Origin: Bradyrhizobium erythrophlei
GTDB lineage: Bacteria > Pseudomonadota > Alphaproteobacteria > Rhizobiales > Xanthobacteraceae
DNA length: 64,000 nt
Reading direction: 5' to 3'
NCBI RefSeq assembly: GCF_900129505.1
Contig: NZ_LT670818.1
Span: 3,939,001-4,003,000 of the forward strand
Part shown: in pieces, positions 62,740-64,000 of the stretch
Position numbering within the stretch: the first letter of the stretch is position 1
How the letters are laid out: each line of letters opens with the position of its first letter
Position numbers and translations under genes: made by a program
Notes under the pieces: generated by a model
Database searches by the model: none
Seen by the model: only the letters and a program-made list of their open reading frames with translations
Told to the model about the DNA's origin: nothing

Positions 62740-63438
62740 TCAGCTGGTGATGCTCTTGACCTGGCTGACCGTGTAATTCTGGCCGTTGATCGACAGCAGA
62801 GGCGGCGATTGGGTGAGGTCGACCGAATTGACCACGCCCTGAATCTGCGTGGTTACGGCCACCGTATTGCCCGCGCTGTCGGCGGCGGTCGCGGTCAACT
62901 TGTACTGGCCGTCCGGCCACTGCGTGCCGTCATTGCCTTTGCCGTCCCAGGCGAAGGTTTGATTCTGCCCGGCCTGGACGGAGTAGCTGTTGCTGTAGAC
63001 GGTCTGCCCGGTGCTGCTGGTGATGGAGATGCTGACGTTGGAGTTGGTGGGAACGCCGAGGCTCCAGGTGGCCGAGCTCTTGGTCAAAGCCGCGGTGCTG
63101 CCGTCGACCACCGCGGTCTTGCCGACGAAACCCAGCGCCTGGGTCGATTGGGCGGTCTGCTGCAGCGAGACCAGCGTGGTCAGCTGGTCGTTGGTCTTGA
63201 GCTGCTGCTCGACGCCTGCGAACTGCACGAGCTGCTGGGTGAACTGGTTGGTGTCCAAGGGATCCAGCGGGTTCTGATTCTGCAATTGCGTGGTCAGCAG
63301 GGACAGAAACGTCTGGAAATTTCCGGCGAGCGTGCTGCCGGCGGTCGAACTCAGAGACGAGGAACCGGAGGAAGATGAACTCGCTGGCGTCGTTCCCGAA
63401 ACGATCGGGCTGGCGGTAGTTGCTGCTGTTGCTGACAT
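62740..63438 (-). CDS. flgD: Flagellar hook assembly protein FlgD
   Basis: A 232-residue hook scaffolding protein. The N-terminal region after a Ser/Thr-rich leader carries FQTFLSLLTTQLQNQNPLDPLDTNQFTQQLVQFAGVEQQLKTNDQL (about 35-80), the conserved FlgD signature, and the C-terminal part has the FlgD Ig-like domain (GQNQTFAWDGKGNDGTQWPDGQYKLTATA). GAGGAGACGG precedes the chosen ATG. It lies 10 bp after the stop of fliK. Confidence 0.95.
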   Translation of the reverse strand: MSATAATTASPIVSGTTPASSSSSGSSSLSSTAGSTLAGNFQTFLSLLTTQLQNQNPLDPLDTNQFTQQLVQFAGVEQQLKTNDQLTTLVSLQQTAQSTQALGFVGKTAVVDGSTAALTKSSATWSLGVPTNSNVSISITSSTGQTVYSNSYSVQAGQNQTFAWDGKGNDGTQWPDGQYKLTATAADSAGNTVAVTTQIQGVVNSVDLTQSPPLLSINGQNYTVSQVKSITS

Positions 63439-63448
63439 ATCCGTCTCC

Positions 63449-64000
63449 TCAGACCCTGATGTCGACGCCGCTGCTCGATCCGAGCATGCGGCCATAGGTT
63501 CGTCCGGCGGTCACCGCCGGGATCGTGTCGTCTTCGCTGATCACCAGCCGCTGGGCGTTGCGGCCGCTGTCATTGCCGTTGTTCTGTCCGGAAGAGGACT
63601 GGTCGCGCAGGCTGAATTGCAGGCCGCTGTCGCCGGTCTTGAAGCCGGCATCGTCAAGCGCGCGCTGCAGCTGGGGCGCGTCCTGGCGCAACATCGACAG
63701 CGTTTCCGGCTTTTCGACCGTCAAATGCGAGGTCACCTGGCCGTTGTGATCGACGTCGATGCGGACATCGATGCGGCCGAGGTCGGCGGGATCGAGCCGG
63801 ATTTCGAAATGGCTCTTGCCGGCTGTTGCCGAGGCGGCAATTTCAACGGCAAGCCCGCTCAATGGCACCGGTGCATTGGTTGCCGCCGTGACGTTCAGTG
63901 CGGGCGCGGGAGCGGCAGCGGCCACCGCGGCGGGCAGCTGCGGCTGGATTGCGCCCGCCAGCTGGCTGCCGGAATCCAATGCATCGGTCGACGTCTGGGC
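63449..64000 (-). CDS. fliK: Flagellar hook-length control protein FliK, C-terminal part (cut by window edge)
   Basis: The reading frame is open to the last base of the window, so only the last 180 or so residues are present. After an Ala/Pro-rich linker comes the conserved domain: IAASATAGKSHFEIRLDPADLGRIDVRIDVDHNGQVTSHLTVEKPETLSMLRQDAPQLQRALDDAGFKTGDSGLQFSLRDQ, the Flg_hook (FliK C-terminal) signature. FliK ends hook growth and switches export specificity. It is followed directly by flgD. Confidence 0.92.
   Translation of the reverse strand, partial: AQTSTDALDSGSQLAGAIQPQLPAAVAAAAPAPALNVTAATNAPVPLSGLAVEIAASATAGKSHFEIRLDPADLGRIDVRIDVDHNGQVTSHLTVEKPETLSMLRQDAPQLQRALDDAGFKTGDSGLQFSLRDQSSSGQNNGNDSGRNAQRLVISEDDTIPAVTAGRTYGRMLGSSSGVDIRV

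Noticed and set aside
1..64000. CRISPR arrays, rRNA and tRNA genes, transposases, integrases
   Set aside because: No regularly spaced direct repeats, no tRNA-like cloverleaf ends and no transposase or integrase motifs were seen in any frame.

Overview
The window reads as ordinary chromosome of a GC-rich alphaproteobacterium, most likely Bradyrhizobium or a very close relative in the Nitrobacteraceae. The reasons are the fliF-fliG-fliH(flbE)-fliN-flbD block with a SciP-type (DUF1153) gene beside it, the serC-serA pair, the many ABC uptake systems and LysR/GntR/TetR/MarR regulators, and several families of intergenic palindromes that I recognise as typical of that group. I saw no rRNA, tRNA, CRISPR array, transposase or phage gene. 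The window cuts a glutathione S-transferase gene at its left edge and fliK at its right edge.

Layout. 0-5 kb: GST, GNAT acetyltransferase, two small proteins, then serC and serA (serine synthesis), with a structured leader before serC and a hairpin repeat between the two genes. 5-10.6 kb: a MerR regulator divergent from an OYE-type flavin oxidoreductase across a clear MerR operator, then an exported-hydrolase cluster (metallo-beta-lactamase fold, epoxide-hydrolase-like enzyme, DUF6130-like protein) divergent from a LysR regulator. 10.7-17 kb: a D-2-hydroxyacid dehydrogenase, two tandem chemoreceptors with identical signalling halves, an EamA exporter and a small DUF1330-like protein. 17.2-24 kb: one minus-strand block with a GntR regulator, a NitT/TauT-type ABC importer with two different permeases, a polysaccharide-deacetylase-fold enzyme, an FAH-family hydrolase and a short MetE-like protein. 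24-28.3 kb: TetR regulator and membrane protein, alpha-hydroxy-acid oxidase, a second EamA exporter, YbaK. 28.6-35.4 kb: purA, a proline-rich membrane protein, small secreted and membrane proteins, an AraC regulator and a DUF4112 protein. 35.6-43.9 kb: msrB and msrA, DUF488, a double-hotdog thioesterase, an SDR-MarR operon, a repeat-rich non-coding stretch, DUF2945, a RecD-like helicase and an LLM flavin monooxygenase.

44-56.4 kb is a sulfur-acquisition region: a YeiH-family (putative sulfate exporter) gene with a 51-residue membrane companion, a MetNIQ-type importer whose metI is frameshifted, O-acetylhomoserine sulfhydrylase with an alpha/beta hydrolase, and an alkanesulfonate operon (two tandem binding proteins, SsuD, SsuC, SsuB, flavin reductase). 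The most promising unexplained signal is a nearly identical 36-bp element placed 72-81 bp before the start codons of both the YeiH gene and the first sulfonate-binding-protein gene. It looks like a shared control site for sulfur supply.

56.6-64 kb is flagellar: flbD, fliN, fliH/flbE, fliG and fliF run as one minus-strand operon, preceded by sciP, flgD and the 3' part of fliK. A perfect bidirectional terminator separates sciP from fliF, and a CtrA-box-like repeat lies in the fliF leader.
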